64,000 nucleotides of DNA, from the NCBI GenBank assembly GCA_000432515.1, contig HF996009.1:1-64000 (forward strand), written 5' to 3'. The position numbers and the translations under genes were made by a program. Below the pieces are notes generated by a model that worked only from the letters and a program-made list of their open reading frames with translations, searched no databases and was not told the origin of the DNA. This document shows, piece after piece, positions 41,471 to 50,763 of the stretch. The stretch is from Bacteroides sp. CAG:545 (GTDB taxonomy: Bacteria > Bacteroidota > Bacteroidia > Bacteroidales > UBA932). Position 1 is the stretch's first letter. The number at the start of each line of letters is the position of its first letter.

Positions 41471-42241
41471 ATGAAATTCCATACTTCATATGGGTTTGGC
41501 AGGCTCATCACCGTATCTCTTGCGGTGATGACGCTTGCTGTTTTCCCTGGCTGCGACAAGTCCAAAACCGAAATAGAACAGCCGCTTCCACCGATTACGC
41601 CTCTTCCTCAGCCGGAACTTCCGGAAGAAGTCGAGGACACTTACGACGAGTCCAAGATCTTGTCCAATGTGAAGGAATTCTCCTTCTTCGACAATCTTGA
41701 TGCGCTTCCGCACCAGGAAGTGAAATTCGAGCGTGGTGCTAAAATCACCAAGCTCACTTCCGATGCCGACTATATCTACGGCTATGTGGAGGTCAATACT
41801 GCTGACCGCGACAAGTGGACGGAAAGAACCAATATCCTGAACAACCTCGGTGTATGGCTCGACACGGACGACAAGCGTGAAGGACAGGGCGGCGGATGGT
41901 TCCTCTGTGACTACAAGGGCTTCAATATACTTCTGCGCGGCAAATGCGCTACGGCCTATGAACCTTCTGTCTGGAATCCGCAGGCAAGCGACGTATCTGC
42001 AGGCGGAGACAACTTCGGCAACACCATCACGTCTATGGAAGAGTGGTCCAATATCGGTACTGGACGCGGTGAGTTCGCAAACGGTATCTTCAAATACACA
42101 TTTACCATCGACCGTACCCGTCTGGAACTTCGTGAAATGGAGGAAATCGGCATCGGCATCACCTTCGACGAAGGCGGTATGAATGACTATGCCATTATAC
42201 CTGACCGTGCTGGATTTCGCTTGAAACTGAATAATCAATAA
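41471..42241 (+). CDS. Predicted glycan-binding lipoprotein 1, one DOMON/CBM9-like module
   Basis: A 256-aa lipoprotein (lipobox Cys28) with a Pro/Glu-rich linker and one beta-rich module (about 65-256). Diagnostic segments are LTSDADYIYGYVEVN, NLGVWLDTDDKREGQGGGW, GFNILLRG, FKYTFTIDR and DRAGFRLKLNN. The same order recurs twice in each of the next two proteins. The pattern resembles DOMON/CBM9-like carbohydrate-binding folds. The place directly after SusD is where surface glycan-binding proteins usually sit. Function is inferred. Confidence 0.65.
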   Translation: MKFHTSYGFGRLITVSLAVMTLAVFPGCDKSKTEIEQPLPPITPLPQPELPEEVEDTYDESKILSNVKEFSFFDNLDALPHQEVKFERGAKITKLTSDADYIYGYVEVNTADRDKWTERTNILNNLGVWLDTDDKREGQGGGWFLCDYKGFNILLRGKCATAYEPSVWNPQASDVSAGGDNFGNTITSMEEWSNIGTGRGEFANGIFKYTFTIDRTRLELREMEEIGIGITFDEGGMNDYAIIPDRAGFRLKLNNQ

Positions 42242-42259
42242 ACTAATAATCAATAATTT

Positions 42260-42403
42260 ATGAATACTAAAGAGTATTGCAGACCTGAGGTGAAAGTGCT
42301 TGTTTTCACTACTGAAGGCGGATTTGCTACGGTTCGAAGCGGCTACGAAAGTAATATGGAAGGCCAGTACAATCTGGAGTCTCCTGAATTTGAGGAATGG
42401 TAA
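42260..42403 (+). CDS. 47-aa peptide of unknown function
   Basis: This short ORF lies between two glycan-binding lipoprotein genes. The peptide starts MNTKEYCRPEVKVLVFTTEG and has an acidic, aromatic C-terminus (ESPEFEEW). It resembles the many 40-60 aa Bacteroidota peptides with a Tyr-x-x-Pro start and an acidic end, which have no agreed function. It starts 18 bp after one lipoprotein gene and ends 43 bp before the next, in the same direction. Coding is plausible because it fills the gap and fits a recurrent type, but it is unproven. Confidence 0.5.
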   Translation: MNTKEYCRPEVKVLVFTTEGGFATVRSGYESNMEGQYNLESPEFEEW

Positions 42404-42446
42404 TCAGATGCCGTGGAATAAGATAACCAATAATTGAAGAAACATC

Positions 42447-44639
42447 ATGAAAAGAAATATAATCTATACAGCAGCTTGCCTCGTGGCATTTGCTTCTTGC
42501 CAGAAACAGGAAGTTGCAGAAGCACCATCACAGGTGGAGGTTGCAGTCGAATTGACGGCTTCTGCCGCTGCAGATGCGACCAAGACCGTGATGACCGAAT
42601 ACAATGCACACTGGTGGTCAGTATCTGACAAAATCAGTCTGTTCTACACCGTAGAGGGCAAAACAGGTCACAGTGTGTTCACATCCAAGAATCTCATACC
42701 GGCTGCTTCTGCAAAGTTCGCCGGCAGCCTCTCTCTTCCTGCAGAAGACACGGATCTGACGACGGTTTCCGCTCTTGCAGTCTATCCGGCTACCACAGCT
42801 GACGTTTCCGACGGGACTTCTGTCAATGTTACTGTACCATCCGTGCAGACGGCTGTCGAGGGCTCATTCATGGAAGGTGCGTATCCTGTCGTGGCCAAGA
42901 CATCTGACCTTACTGCAGCGCTTTCATTCAAGGCTGTATGCGGTGGCGTGAAAGTCTCTTTCCAGACTCCGGGCATCACCTCATTTACTTTTGACGCCAA
43001 AGAAGCCAAGATCGCCGGTATCGCGAGCGTGAAAATCGGTGAGGACGGCACTCCTGTCGCTACTCTCGGCAAAGATGCAGTGTCTAAAATCACTGTCAAT
43101 GCCCCTGCAGGCGGTTTCGAGGTCGGCAAGTGGTATTACATGACTGCCCTGCCTGCTACCATTTCTGGCGGTTACAAGATAACTCTCCATGGCGGCGAGG
43201 CTGATGGTACGGAACTCGCTGGATCTTCAGACATTACCATCAAACGTTCCGTTTTTGGTGTGCTTGACAGCAAGGATGCTCCTGATAAATATGCGGACCT
43301 CAAGGCAAACCTCAAGCCGATTTCGTGGTGGGATGAGAATAAGGAAACTACATTGGACCCGAAACCAGCTTACACAGGTACAGATAGAGAGTACGACAGG
43401 ACACAGGCAAATAAAAACAGCAATATGATTATCACCAGTGTTAAGTTTGTCTCTGACGCAAGTTATGTTTATGGGTATTTCGAAGGAACTGGAACTGATA
43501 TTTCAAGGCTGAAAAATCTTGGTCTTTGGCTGGATGTTGACGGAAACCAGAAAGGTGAACAAGGTGGCGATTGGCTCTTTACTCTTTACAGGTATTATGA
43601 TAAAATTGCACGTGGCTCCATCGGTGCAGATGGAAATATGGAATGGAATCCAAGTCTGTACGAGTCTCCTAAGGGGTCTTCTTGGTTTGGAAGTAAAGTT
43701 GCGACTCCATCTCAAGTTGCTTACGGAGCAGGAACTTACGAGAATTCTGTTTTCAAATATTCTGTAATTATCGACAGACGTGTGCTTGGAGTCAGAAATA
43801 AAAGTTCAATGGTTATAGGAATTAATTTCGATGACAATAAGAGTACAGGGATCGATAATTTTACAAATCCTGACCGTGGCGGATATGTCGTGCCTCTCAA
43901 GAATTCCGATTCTGATCAGCCAGGTTTTATATCTTTACTTAAAGATTTTGATTATTGGACCAATGTTTCCGAACCGAAGTACACTAAAGATGGATTTGAC
44001 AAGGGAAATTCAGTTGTGAAATTTGATTCAGATGCATCTTATGTTTATGGCTATTTTGAAGTCAATACAGATAAACTGATTTATTCTGATTATGATGCTA
44101 AGACTAAAATCAATTTTATTCGTTTACATCCGGGAATCATAGCAAATCTCGCGATAGGAATCGATACTGATGGCATAAAGGAAGGACAGGGCCCTGGCTG
44201 GATGTTCAGTAATAAAGGATATGATGTCGTTCTTCGTGGAAGTTCATCAAGTTATAAAATAACAGATAATAAAGGATGGGCCACTGTTGATTGGGGAGGT
44301 GTGTCAAGTTATCCTGAAAAAGATTTTGGAGACAAATTCCCGGAATATACAATCACGCCATCCATTTGGACTCCAAAAGCTTATGATATGAGTACCGCCG
44401 CAGATAATTGGGGCACAACTGCTCTTGCAAAGACAGATGGAATTGATAACCTCGCAATAGGTAAGGGTGATTGGAATAGTATCAGCAAGGTGTTCAGATA
44501 CACATTCGCTATTGACCGAGATAAGCTCGGAATCTATGGCAAAGACGAACTTGAGATAGGAGTTGCATTTAATTTCAACTATACCGGATTCGTTTGTATC
44601 CCAAGCCGTGCTGGCTTCACCATCAAACTCAACAACTAA
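42447..44639 (+). CDS. Predicted glycan-binding lipoprotein 2, fimbrillin-like domain plus two DOMON/CBM9-like modules
   Basis: A 730-aa lipoprotein (Cys18, ASCQKQE). Residues about 25-275 look like the fimbrillin/Mfa-like fold (TKTVMTEYNAHWWSVSDKIS, then AVYPATT and SFKAVCGGVKVSF). Two modules follow: about 295-480 (VSDASYVYGYFEG, LGLWLDVDGNQKGEQGGDW) and 500-730 (FDSDASYVYGYFEVN, AIGIDTDGIKEGQGPGW, RAGFTIKLNN). The DNA from about 43370 on is clearly more AT-rich than the first half of the gene (16 of 60 G+C in line 44041-44100), although the protein fold is the same as in its neighbours. A mosaic origin is likely. Confidence 0.65.
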   Translation: MKRNIIYTAACLVAFASCQKQEVAEAPSQVEVAVELTASAAADATKTVMTEYNAHWWSVSDKISLFYTVEGKTGHSVFTSKNLIPAASAKFAGSLSLPAEDTDLTTVSALAVYPATTADVSDGTSVNVTVPSVQTAVEGSFMEGAYPVVAKTSDLTAALSFKAVCGGVKVSFQTPGITSFTFDAKEAKIAGIASVKIGEDGTPVATLGKDAVSKITVNAPAGGFEVGKWYYMTALPATISGGYKITLHGGEADGTELAGSSDITIKRSVFGVLDSKDAPDKYADLKANLKPISWWDENKETTLDPKPAYTGTDREYDRTQANKNSNMIITSVKFVSDASYVYGYFEGTGTDISRLKNLGLWLDVDGNQKGEQGGDWLFTLYRYYDKIARGSIGADGNMEWNPSLYESPKGSSWFGSKVATPSQVAYGAGTYENSVFKYSVIIDRRVLGVRNKSSMVIGINFDDNKSTGIDNFTNPDRGGYVVPLKNSDSDQPGFISLLKDFDYWTNVSEPKYTKDGFDKGNSVVKFDSDASYVYGYFEVNTDKLIYSDYDAKTKINFIRLHPGIIANLAIGIDTDGIKEGQGPGWMFSNKGYDVVLRGSSSSYKITDNKGWATVDWGGVSSYPEKDFGDKFPEYTITPSIWTPKAYDMSTAADNWGTTALAKTDGIDNLAIGKGDWNSISKVFRYTFAIDRDKLGIYGKDELEIGVAFNFNYTGFVCIPSRAGFTIKLNN

Positions 44640-44651
44640 TCACCAGAAAGC

Positions 44652-46889
44652 ATGAAGAGAAACATTATAGCGGCAGCGATGGTTTGCATCGCGCTTATGG
44701 CGGGATGTGAGAAACCGCAGGAGGAGCCGGAAAAGCCGGGCAACACGCCATTGGAGCCTGAAACGCCGGTGACTCCTGAGAAACCAGACGAGGGCGAGGC
44801 CACATACAAGATGACCGATGTCGAACTGACAGGTGAAATCGAGGCACTTACCAAGACCACATTCTCCGACGGCAAAGTCACATGGAAAAGCGGCGACAAG
44901 ATCTCCGTATTCTATACTGCTGACAGCAAGACGGAAGTGAGCGAATTCACATCCGCAGGCGAAGGCGCGAGCGCCACATTCAAGGGCAGGATGAGCCTTC
45001 TCATTGACCCGAAAAAGCCTACGGAAGTTCCTGCAGTGGAGAAATGGGCAGTTTATCCAGCTGCGACGGCCTCCGCATTCGACGGTGCGGCGTTCACAGT
45101 CACAGTGCCTGAGACACAGACCGCGCAGGAAGGCTCGTTTGCAGCCGAAACCTGCTGGCCGCTCGTTGCCAAATCCGGGGACAGCTCACTCAAGTTCTCC
45201 GCAGTATGCGGCGGCGTGGCTGTCACCTTCCAGAGAGCAGGCATCACATCCTTCACTTTCAAGGCTGCCAATGGCGAGAAGATAGCCGGAAAAGCTTCCG
45301 TAGCCCTCGATGCCACAGGCAAACCTGCTGCGACCCCTGCAGAGCAGAGCGTCTCGGAGATAAAGGTCAATGCCCCTGCAGCCGGATTTGAAGTAGGCAA
45401 GACCTATTACGTGACAGCACTTCCTGCAAACCTCGCAGGAGGCTACACCATCACCCTTTCCGATGCTGGAACCGTAGCCTGCGAGACGGCAGTGGAGATT
45501 TCACGTGATGCTTTCACGGCAGTTACCGTTGAAGAAAAACCTCAGGAAGACCCTAATGTGAAGCTTAAGACAGCATTGAAACCGCTCTCATGGTGGGAGT
45601 CGGAGATGGCTTATCTTCCTGCCCCTTCACCGGCCTACACTGCCACGGACAAGGAATATGACAGGACACAGTGGAAACGCAACATCAGCTGTATCCGTCT
45701 CACTTCCGACCTCGACTACATCTACGGCTATATCGAGTCCAAGGGAGACGAGGATTTGTCTATGCTGAAGAACCTCGGAATCTGGCTTGACACAGACGGA
45801 GACCAGAGCGCAACCCAGGGCGGCGGATGGCTCTTCACCCTATACAAATTCTTCGATGTGTCAGTCTATGGCGAGGTCGGCGAAAACCTTGTGTGGACAC
45901 CTGGCCTGCATAGCCAGACATCCGCAGACGGAGAGAAATATGGTGCAGAAGTGACCACAGGCTCTCCTGCAGGATATGGTGAAGGCAGTTTCTCCGCTTC
46001 TGTATTCAAATATACCTTCGTGATTGACCGTAAAGTCGTAGGACTGGCTGACGCTACCAAGACGGTGGTCGGTGTCAATTTCGACAACGGCAAAGGAATC
46101 GTCGGAGCAAACCTTACCAATCCTGACAGGGGCGGTTACAGGCTCAACCTCAAGAATGCCGATTCCCCAGCTTTCGACGAGACCGCTATCTACAGGAAGC
46201 TTCGCGGCGTAAACGACTGGGCCAATGTGGACTACACCCCGATTACAAACCCTGGCAACAACCGTGGCAACACCAAGATCAAGTTCGATTCCGACGCAGA
46301 CTATGTTTACGGTTATATCGAAGTTCCTGACACTGACAATCTCTATTTCAAGAACGGCGAGTACTATGAGTTCTGCCCTGGCTTCATCAGCAAGCTGGCC
46401 ATCGGACTCGACCTCGACGGCGTGGAGTCAGGACAGGGAATAGGCTGGCCGGTAGGCACTTGCTGGGAAACCGTCCTGAACGGAAGAATCATCTCCTGCA
46501 AACGCCCTCTGAGCGATGAAGACAAGGCTCTCGGGTGGAAGGACAGATGGGGACATTACATCTTCCCTTCAGATTCTTTCGATCCAGAGACCAAAACCCG
46601 TCCTGCCTATACCATCACCCCTGAAACATGGAGCCCTTCCATCACGGAAGGCAAGAACGGAGGCTTCGGTGACGTCAAGGCCGGCACATCAGACTGGCAG
46701 AACTTCGCTACCGGAAAGGGCGAATGGAAGGACAAGACTTTCCGTTACAGCTTCATCATCGAGCGTGAACGTCTCGGACTCAAGGGATTGACAGAGCTCA
46801 AGCTCGGAATATTTATGTATGAAGACGGTGTCAGCGGTTACTCCAACACCCCTGATGCAGTCGGAAGCACCATCAAACTGAACAACTAA
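44652..46889 (+). CDS. Predicted glycan-binding lipoprotein 3, fimbrillin-like domain plus two DOMON/CBM9-like modules
   Basis: A 745-aa paralogue of the preceding protein, with only 12 bp between the genes. The lipobox Cys19 is followed by a Glu/Pro-rich stretch (about 20-50), a fimbrillin-like domain (TKTTFSDGKVTWKSGDKISV, FSAVCGGVAVTFQ) and two modules. The modules show LDYIYGYIESKG, LGIWLDTDGDQSATQGGGW, FDSDADYVYGYIEVP and AIGLDLDGVESGQGIGW. Unlike its upstream paralogue it keeps the GC-rich codon use of the locus throughout. Confidence 0.65.
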   Translation: MKRNIIAAAMVCIALMAGCEKPQEEPEKPGNTPLEPETPVTPEKPDEGEATYKMTDVELTGEIEALTKTTFSDGKVTWKSGDKISVFYTADSKTEVSEFTSAGEGASATFKGRMSLLIDPKKPTEVPAVEKWAVYPAATASAFDGAAFTVTVPETQTAQEGSFAAETCWPLVAKSGDSSLKFSAVCGGVAVTFQRAGITSFTFKAANGEKIAGKASVALDATGKPAATPAEQSVSEIKVNAPAAGFEVGKTYYVTALPANLAGGYTITLSDAGTVACETAVEISRDAFTAVTVEEKPQEDPNVKLKTALKPLSWWESEMAYLPAPSPAYTATDKEYDRTQWKRNISCIRLTSDLDYIYGYIESKGDEDLSMLKNLGIWLDTDGDQSATQGGGWLFTLYKFFDVSVYGEVGENLVWTPGLHSQTSADGEKYGAEVTTGSPAGYGEGSFSASVFKYTFVIDRKVVGLADATKTVVGVNFDNGKGIVGANLTNPDRGGYRLNLKNADSPAFDETAIYRKLRGVNDWANVDYTPITNPGNNRGNTKIKFDSDADYVYGYIEVPDTDNLYFKNGEYYEFCPGFISKLAIGLDLDGVESGQGIGWPVGTCWETVLNGRIISCKRPLSDEDKALGWKDRWGHYIFPSDSFDPETKTRPAYTITPETWSPSITEGKNGGFGDVKAGTSDWQNFATGKGEWKDKTFRYSFIIERERLGLKGLTELKLGIFMYEDGVSGYSNTPDAVGSTIKLNN

Positions 46890-46909
46890 AGAACAGACAG
46901 GCGCATTAT

Positions 46910-49243
46910 ATGAAATTCACAAGGCTTTTATATTTGTTGGGTATCTCGCTTGTTGCGGCAGTCGGCTGCAACAGCGAGGTCTCCCTCGATTTCCATAAAG
47001 AAGGCAACTGCTGGCAGATGTCGCAGAAACAATTCGAAAGATTTGCCAAAAAACTCTCAACAGCCGATCCTGACGAAGCGTACAGACTCATTGACAGAGT
47101 CTATACCACCGTTGACAGCCTTACTGCTGCAGAGCAGGACGGAACTTTCATCGTCTTCTCGGATGCGATGGAACAGACGTTCTATCAGGTGGATTCACCG
47201 CTCCGTGACGACGAACTCTATCTCCACATCCTCGACCGCGAAGCCCGTTGCACGTCATTGATGTCCACGGACTACAGACGTGTGGACTGGAAGAGGCATC
47301 TGCTTCAGGCCAATGCAGTGGGCAGCGAAGTGATTGACCTCCCTATAAGCGACAGCAATTGTGACGAGACATCGCTTCACCGCCTTCTGGACCGCCAGGC
47401 CGTCATTCTCATCTATGGTGAGGACTGCAAGGCCTGCACGAAACTGATGGAAGAAGCCGTGAATTCATCAGTGCTCAAAAAGGCTGCCTCAGACGACAAA
47501 CTCCGTCTCATTTCTATCTATATCGGAGACAACAATGACGAGTTCGCCGCCAAGTCAGCTGTCCTGAAAGACTGGGCGAACTATATCGACTCCAGACAGC
47601 TGGTGCGTTATGAAAATGCATTCGACAGCCGTCTGGTGCCGTCCCTCTACCTCATTTCCGACAAGAAGATGGTCAAGGTAAAGGGAACATTGTCAGTGAA
47701 GGAAATCGAGAAGGCTCTTGACGCTCCTGCGATTTATTCTACCCGCATTGTCCTGAACGAGGGCGAGCAGGTATGGGGCGGACGCATTGCCGACGGCAAG
47801 TTCATGCCTTACAAGGACGGCTTTAAGACCACCTTCAGCCAGAACAGCGGAAACCAGATAATGCCGTTGCTGATAACAAGCGACGGGCGCTATGTCTGGT
47901 CTGATGCACCTTATGATTTCCATATTGACGGAAATGTGCTTACTGTGGAGAATGCGCTTGCGAAGATAGAGACCGGCATTGTCGGCAAGACTCTCGCGGA
48001 CGCATACCGCTTCGGCGAGCGTGAATTTTTCCCTGCGGACGGTAAACTCCCTCCTTCGGAGTTTTTCGAATGTCCGCAGTACAATACCTGGATAGAACTA
48101 CAGTACAACCAAAACCAAAAAGACGTGCTTGAATATGCACGCGGCATAATCCGTAACGGACTTCCGGCCGGCATCATCATGATTGACGACACATGGCAGG
48201 AAGACTACGGCAAATGGGTGTTTCACCCGGGGCGTTTCCCTGACCCGAAGGCCATGTCAGATGAACTTCACCGTATGGGATTCAAACTTATGCTCTGGGT
48301 GTGCCCGTTTGTCAGCATGGACCAGTATCAGATCTGGGCTGAAATCAATTCTTTCGGCGGATTTGTCGGAAAGAAAGGCGCGGGAGTCTATCCTGTGGAG
48401 TGGTGGAACGGCTATTCTGCCGAGCTCGACCTTTCCAATCCTCAGACTGTCAAGTGGTTCGACCGGCAGCTTGACAATCTCTGCAAGAACTATGGCGTAG
48501 ATGGATTCAAGTTCGATGCCGGCGACTTCAACCTCTTCCCGCAGGATTCCCGTACAATGGGCAATCTGCAGGCCTACGAGTATTGCCAGGCATTTGCTGA
48601 CTATGCCGACAAGTATCCTTACAATGAATACCGTGCCTCTTGGCGTGACGGCGGAAAGGCCATCGTACAGCGTCTTCATGACAAGGCTCACAACTGGGAA
48701 GCGGTCCAGGTCCTCATTCCTGAGATGATGGCGACCAACCTTATGGGTTACTGGTATTCCTGTCCGGATATGATCGGCGGCGGCAGCTTCGCTTCGTTCC
48801 TTCCGGGATGTCCGATAGATCAGGACCTCATCGTCCGCTCTGCACAGACTCATGCCCTGATGCCGATGATGCAGTTCTCCGTGGCTCCGTGGCGCATTCT
48901 CGACAAGGAACATCTCGATGCAGTGCTCAAGTCGGTGAAGATCAGGGAAAAACTCCTGCCTGAAATCAAGTCTCTGATAATCAGGGCTTCCAAGACGGGT
49001 GAGCCGGTAGTGACACCTCTCGAATTCCATTTTCCTCACCAGGAACTCTCGGGCGTGAAGGACGAGTTCATGATAGGCTCTGACATCCTCGTGGCTCCGA
49101 TGGTGAATCCGGGACGTGAGCGTGAAGTCATCCTTCCTGAAGGCAGATGGATTGCGGATGACGGAAAGGAATACACCGGCGGACAGACAGTCAAGATAAA
49201 TGTTCCACTTGACAGAATTCCATATTTCAGACTTGCAGAATAA
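46910..49243 (+). CDS. GH31 glycosidase fused to DUF5106 and thioredoxin-like domains, lipoprotein
   Basis: A 777-aa lipoprotein (Cys20). Residues about 40-150 resemble DUF5106 (RLIDRVYTTVDSL, VDSPLRDDELYLHIL), which normally precedes thioredoxin domains in Bacteroidota TlpA-like proteins. Residues 160-280 form a thioredoxin-like domain with Cys173-Lys-Ala-Cys176. From about 285 to the end it is a GH31 enzyme: MIDDTWQEDYGKW (Asp426, Asp427), a MLWVCPFVS strand, nucleophile candidate Asp536 in GFKFDAGD, and the C-terminal beta domain (FMIGSDILVAPMV). The GH31 part looks closest to the MYORG-like alpha-galactosidase branch; alpha-GalNAc activity is another option. The fusion is unusual. Confidence 0.8.
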   Translation: MKFTRLLYLLGISLVAAVGCNSEVSLDFHKEGNCWQMSQKQFERFAKKLSTADPDEAYRLIDRVYTTVDSLTAAEQDGTFIVFSDAMEQTFYQVDSPLRDDELYLHILDREARCTSLMSTDYRRVDWKRHLLQANAVGSEVIDLPISDSNCDETSLHRLLDRQAVILIYGEDCKACTKLMEEAVNSSVLKKAASDDKLRLISIYIGDNNDEFAAKSAVLKDWANYIDSRQLVRYENAFDSRLVPSLYLISDKKMVKVKGTLSVKEIEKALDAPAIYSTRIVLNEGEQVWGGRIADGKFMPYKDGFKTTFSQNSGNQIMPLLITSDGRYVWSDAPYDFHIDGNVLTVENALAKIETGIVGKTLADAYRFGEREFFPADGKLPPSEFFECPQYNTWIELQYNQNQKDVLEYARGIIRNGLPAGIIMIDDTWQEDYGKWVFHPGRFPDPKAMSDELHRMGFKLMLWVCPFVSMDQYQIWAEINSFGGFVGKKGAGVYPVEWWNGYSAELDLSNPQTVKWFDRQLDNLCKNYGVDGFKFDAGDFNLFPQDSRTMGNLQAYEYCQAFADYADKYPYNEYRASWRDGGKAIVQRLHDKAHNWEAVQVLIPEMMATNLMGYWYSCPDMIGGGSFASFLPGCPIDQDLIVRSAQTHALMPMMQFSVAPWRILDKEHLDAVLKSVKIREKLLPEIKSLIIRASKTGEPVVTPLEFHFPHQELSGVKDEFMIGSDILVAPMVNPGREREVILPEGRWIADDGKEYTGGQTVKINVPLDRIPYFRLAE

Positions 49244-49263
49244 TAATTTACAACATTGAAACA

Positions 49264-50760
49264 ATGACGAAAAGAATTTATATAGCGGCATTGCTGAGCG
49301 TGGCATTGATTTCAGGATGCCAGAAAGAAAGCGTTACTGAAGGTGACGGCACCCAGACGGGAGGCTTCGATCCGAAGGCAGGGTGGGAGATTGCCAGCGA
49401 ACTGGAGAACAAGGTGGAGAGCTTCAAGGCTCCTGAGGCGCCGTTCGAGTACACCATCACCTACGAGTACGACAAGGACGAGTTCTGCAACCCGGAGCGC
49501 GGACCTTATGCCCCGCTTGAGTACCATTTCAAGGACGTGGCTACCAAGGGCTTCCCTAAGCCATATACGCTCGAGCGTCTCGTCTCCTGCAAGACGACCA
49601 ACTGTACGCTGCACTACCTCGGAGTATATCTCTGTGACTACCTCGAGTCCGACATTCCTCAGGAAGCTCTCGAAATTCTCCGCACCCATTTCACTCTCGA
49701 GCGTCAGGCCGGAACGAAAGTGATTCTCCGACATGCCTACTCATGGGACAACAAATGGCCTGTGCAGGAGCCTGAACTCAAATGGATAAAGCGCCATATC
49801 GAGCAGCTTTCACCTATCTGGAACGAGTTCAAGGACGTGATCTATGTTTTCCAGGGCGGATTCATCGGAGTCTATGGAGAATGGCACACGCTCACCAACA
49901 TCACCAAGGATGCACAGAAAGGCGAATTGGTGAAGTGCTATCTTGACCATACCCCGAAGGACAGGCAGATTGCCCTGCGCACCCCTGGTCACAAGAGACT
50001 CGTGATGAAGTATATCAATGACGGCCAATACTCTCTTGCCGATACGATTACGGCTGCGACCGCATTTGACGGCTCGTACAATTCCCGTCTCGGCAACCAC
50101 AATGATTGCGTGCTCGTGAATGGCAATGATGCTGGAACATTCGGCGGAACACCTGACAAGAAACTTCTCCGCACCGAGAGCAATTATGTGTCTGTCGGTG
50201 GCGAGTCCTGTTTCGTGGGCGACTACACATACTGCGACTGCGAGTATTCCAACAAGCACCTGCGCCAGTATCATTGGTCCTACCTCTCGAACCACTATGC
50301 CATCGTGGACTATTGGAAGAACAACGGCTGCAACAAGGACCTTTCTACCCGTATCGGCTACCGTTTCGTGTTCAACGGCTCGTCCTTCTTCGGCAAATTC
50401 ACTGCCGGCGGCGACTTCCTGATGAAGATGTGTCTGACCAATTATGGCTTCGCGTCTCTTATCAATGAAAGGAAGATCGAGCTGATTCTGACCAATGACG
50501 CTGACCCTTCAGAGAAGTATGTCTTTGTCTCAGACAAGGATCCGCGTGACTGGAAAGGCTGTCATCATTACGAATGGGACGAGAAACTGACGCTTCCTGA
50601 AACCCTGAAACCGGGTGCGAACTATACCCTCTGGCTGAACCTTCCTGACATTGCCCCGAATCTTCATGACAATCCTGCCTACAGCGTGAGGGTTGCGAGC
50701 CGTGGCGTCTGGGACGCGACTACAGGATACAACAGAATTGCAGCATTCAAGGCTGAATAA
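49264..50760 (+). CDS. DUF4874/DUF4832 lipoprotein, copy 1
   Basis: A 498-aa lipoprotein (Cys19). The N-terminal half matches DUF4874 (FCNPERGPYAPLEYHF, then GTKVILRHAYSW) and the rest DUF4832, with GGFIGVYGEWH resembling the conserved barrel strand of this family. The C-terminal part is beta-rich. The family has a TIM-barrel-like pattern and often occurs in glycan loci, but I know of no settled activity. There are many Cys residues, including SCFVGDYTYCDC. The next gene, 3 bp downstream, is a close paralogue. Confidence 0.75.
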   Translation: MTKRIYIAALLSVALISGCQKESVTEGDGTQTGGFDPKAGWEIASELENKVESFKAPEAPFEYTITYEYDKDEFCNPERGPYAPLEYHFKDVATKGFPKPYTLERLVSCKTTNCTLHYLGVYLCDYLESDIPQEALEILRTHFTLERQAGTKVILRHAYSWDNKWPVQEPELKWIKRHIEQLSPIWNEFKDVIYVFQGGFIGVYGEWHTLTNITKDAQKGELVKCYLDHTPKDRQIALRTPGHKRLVMKYINDGQYSLADTITAATAFDGSYNSRLGNHNDCVLVNGNDAGTFGGTPDKKLLRTESNYVSVGGESCFVGDYTYCDCEYSNKHLRQYHWSYLSNHYAIVDYWKNNGCNKDLSTRIGYRFVFNGSSFFGKFTAGGDFLMKMCLTNYGFASLINERKIELILTNDADPSEKYVFVSDKDPRDWKGCHHYEWDEKLTLPETLKPGANYTLWLNLPDIAPNLHDNPAYSVRVASRGVWDATTGYNRIAAFKAE

Positions 50761-50763
50761 AAT

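Noticed and set aside
48257..49306. 349-aa minus-strand frame opposite the GH31 gene
   Set aside because: It is a shadow of a clearly coding plus-strand gene with all GH31 motifs.
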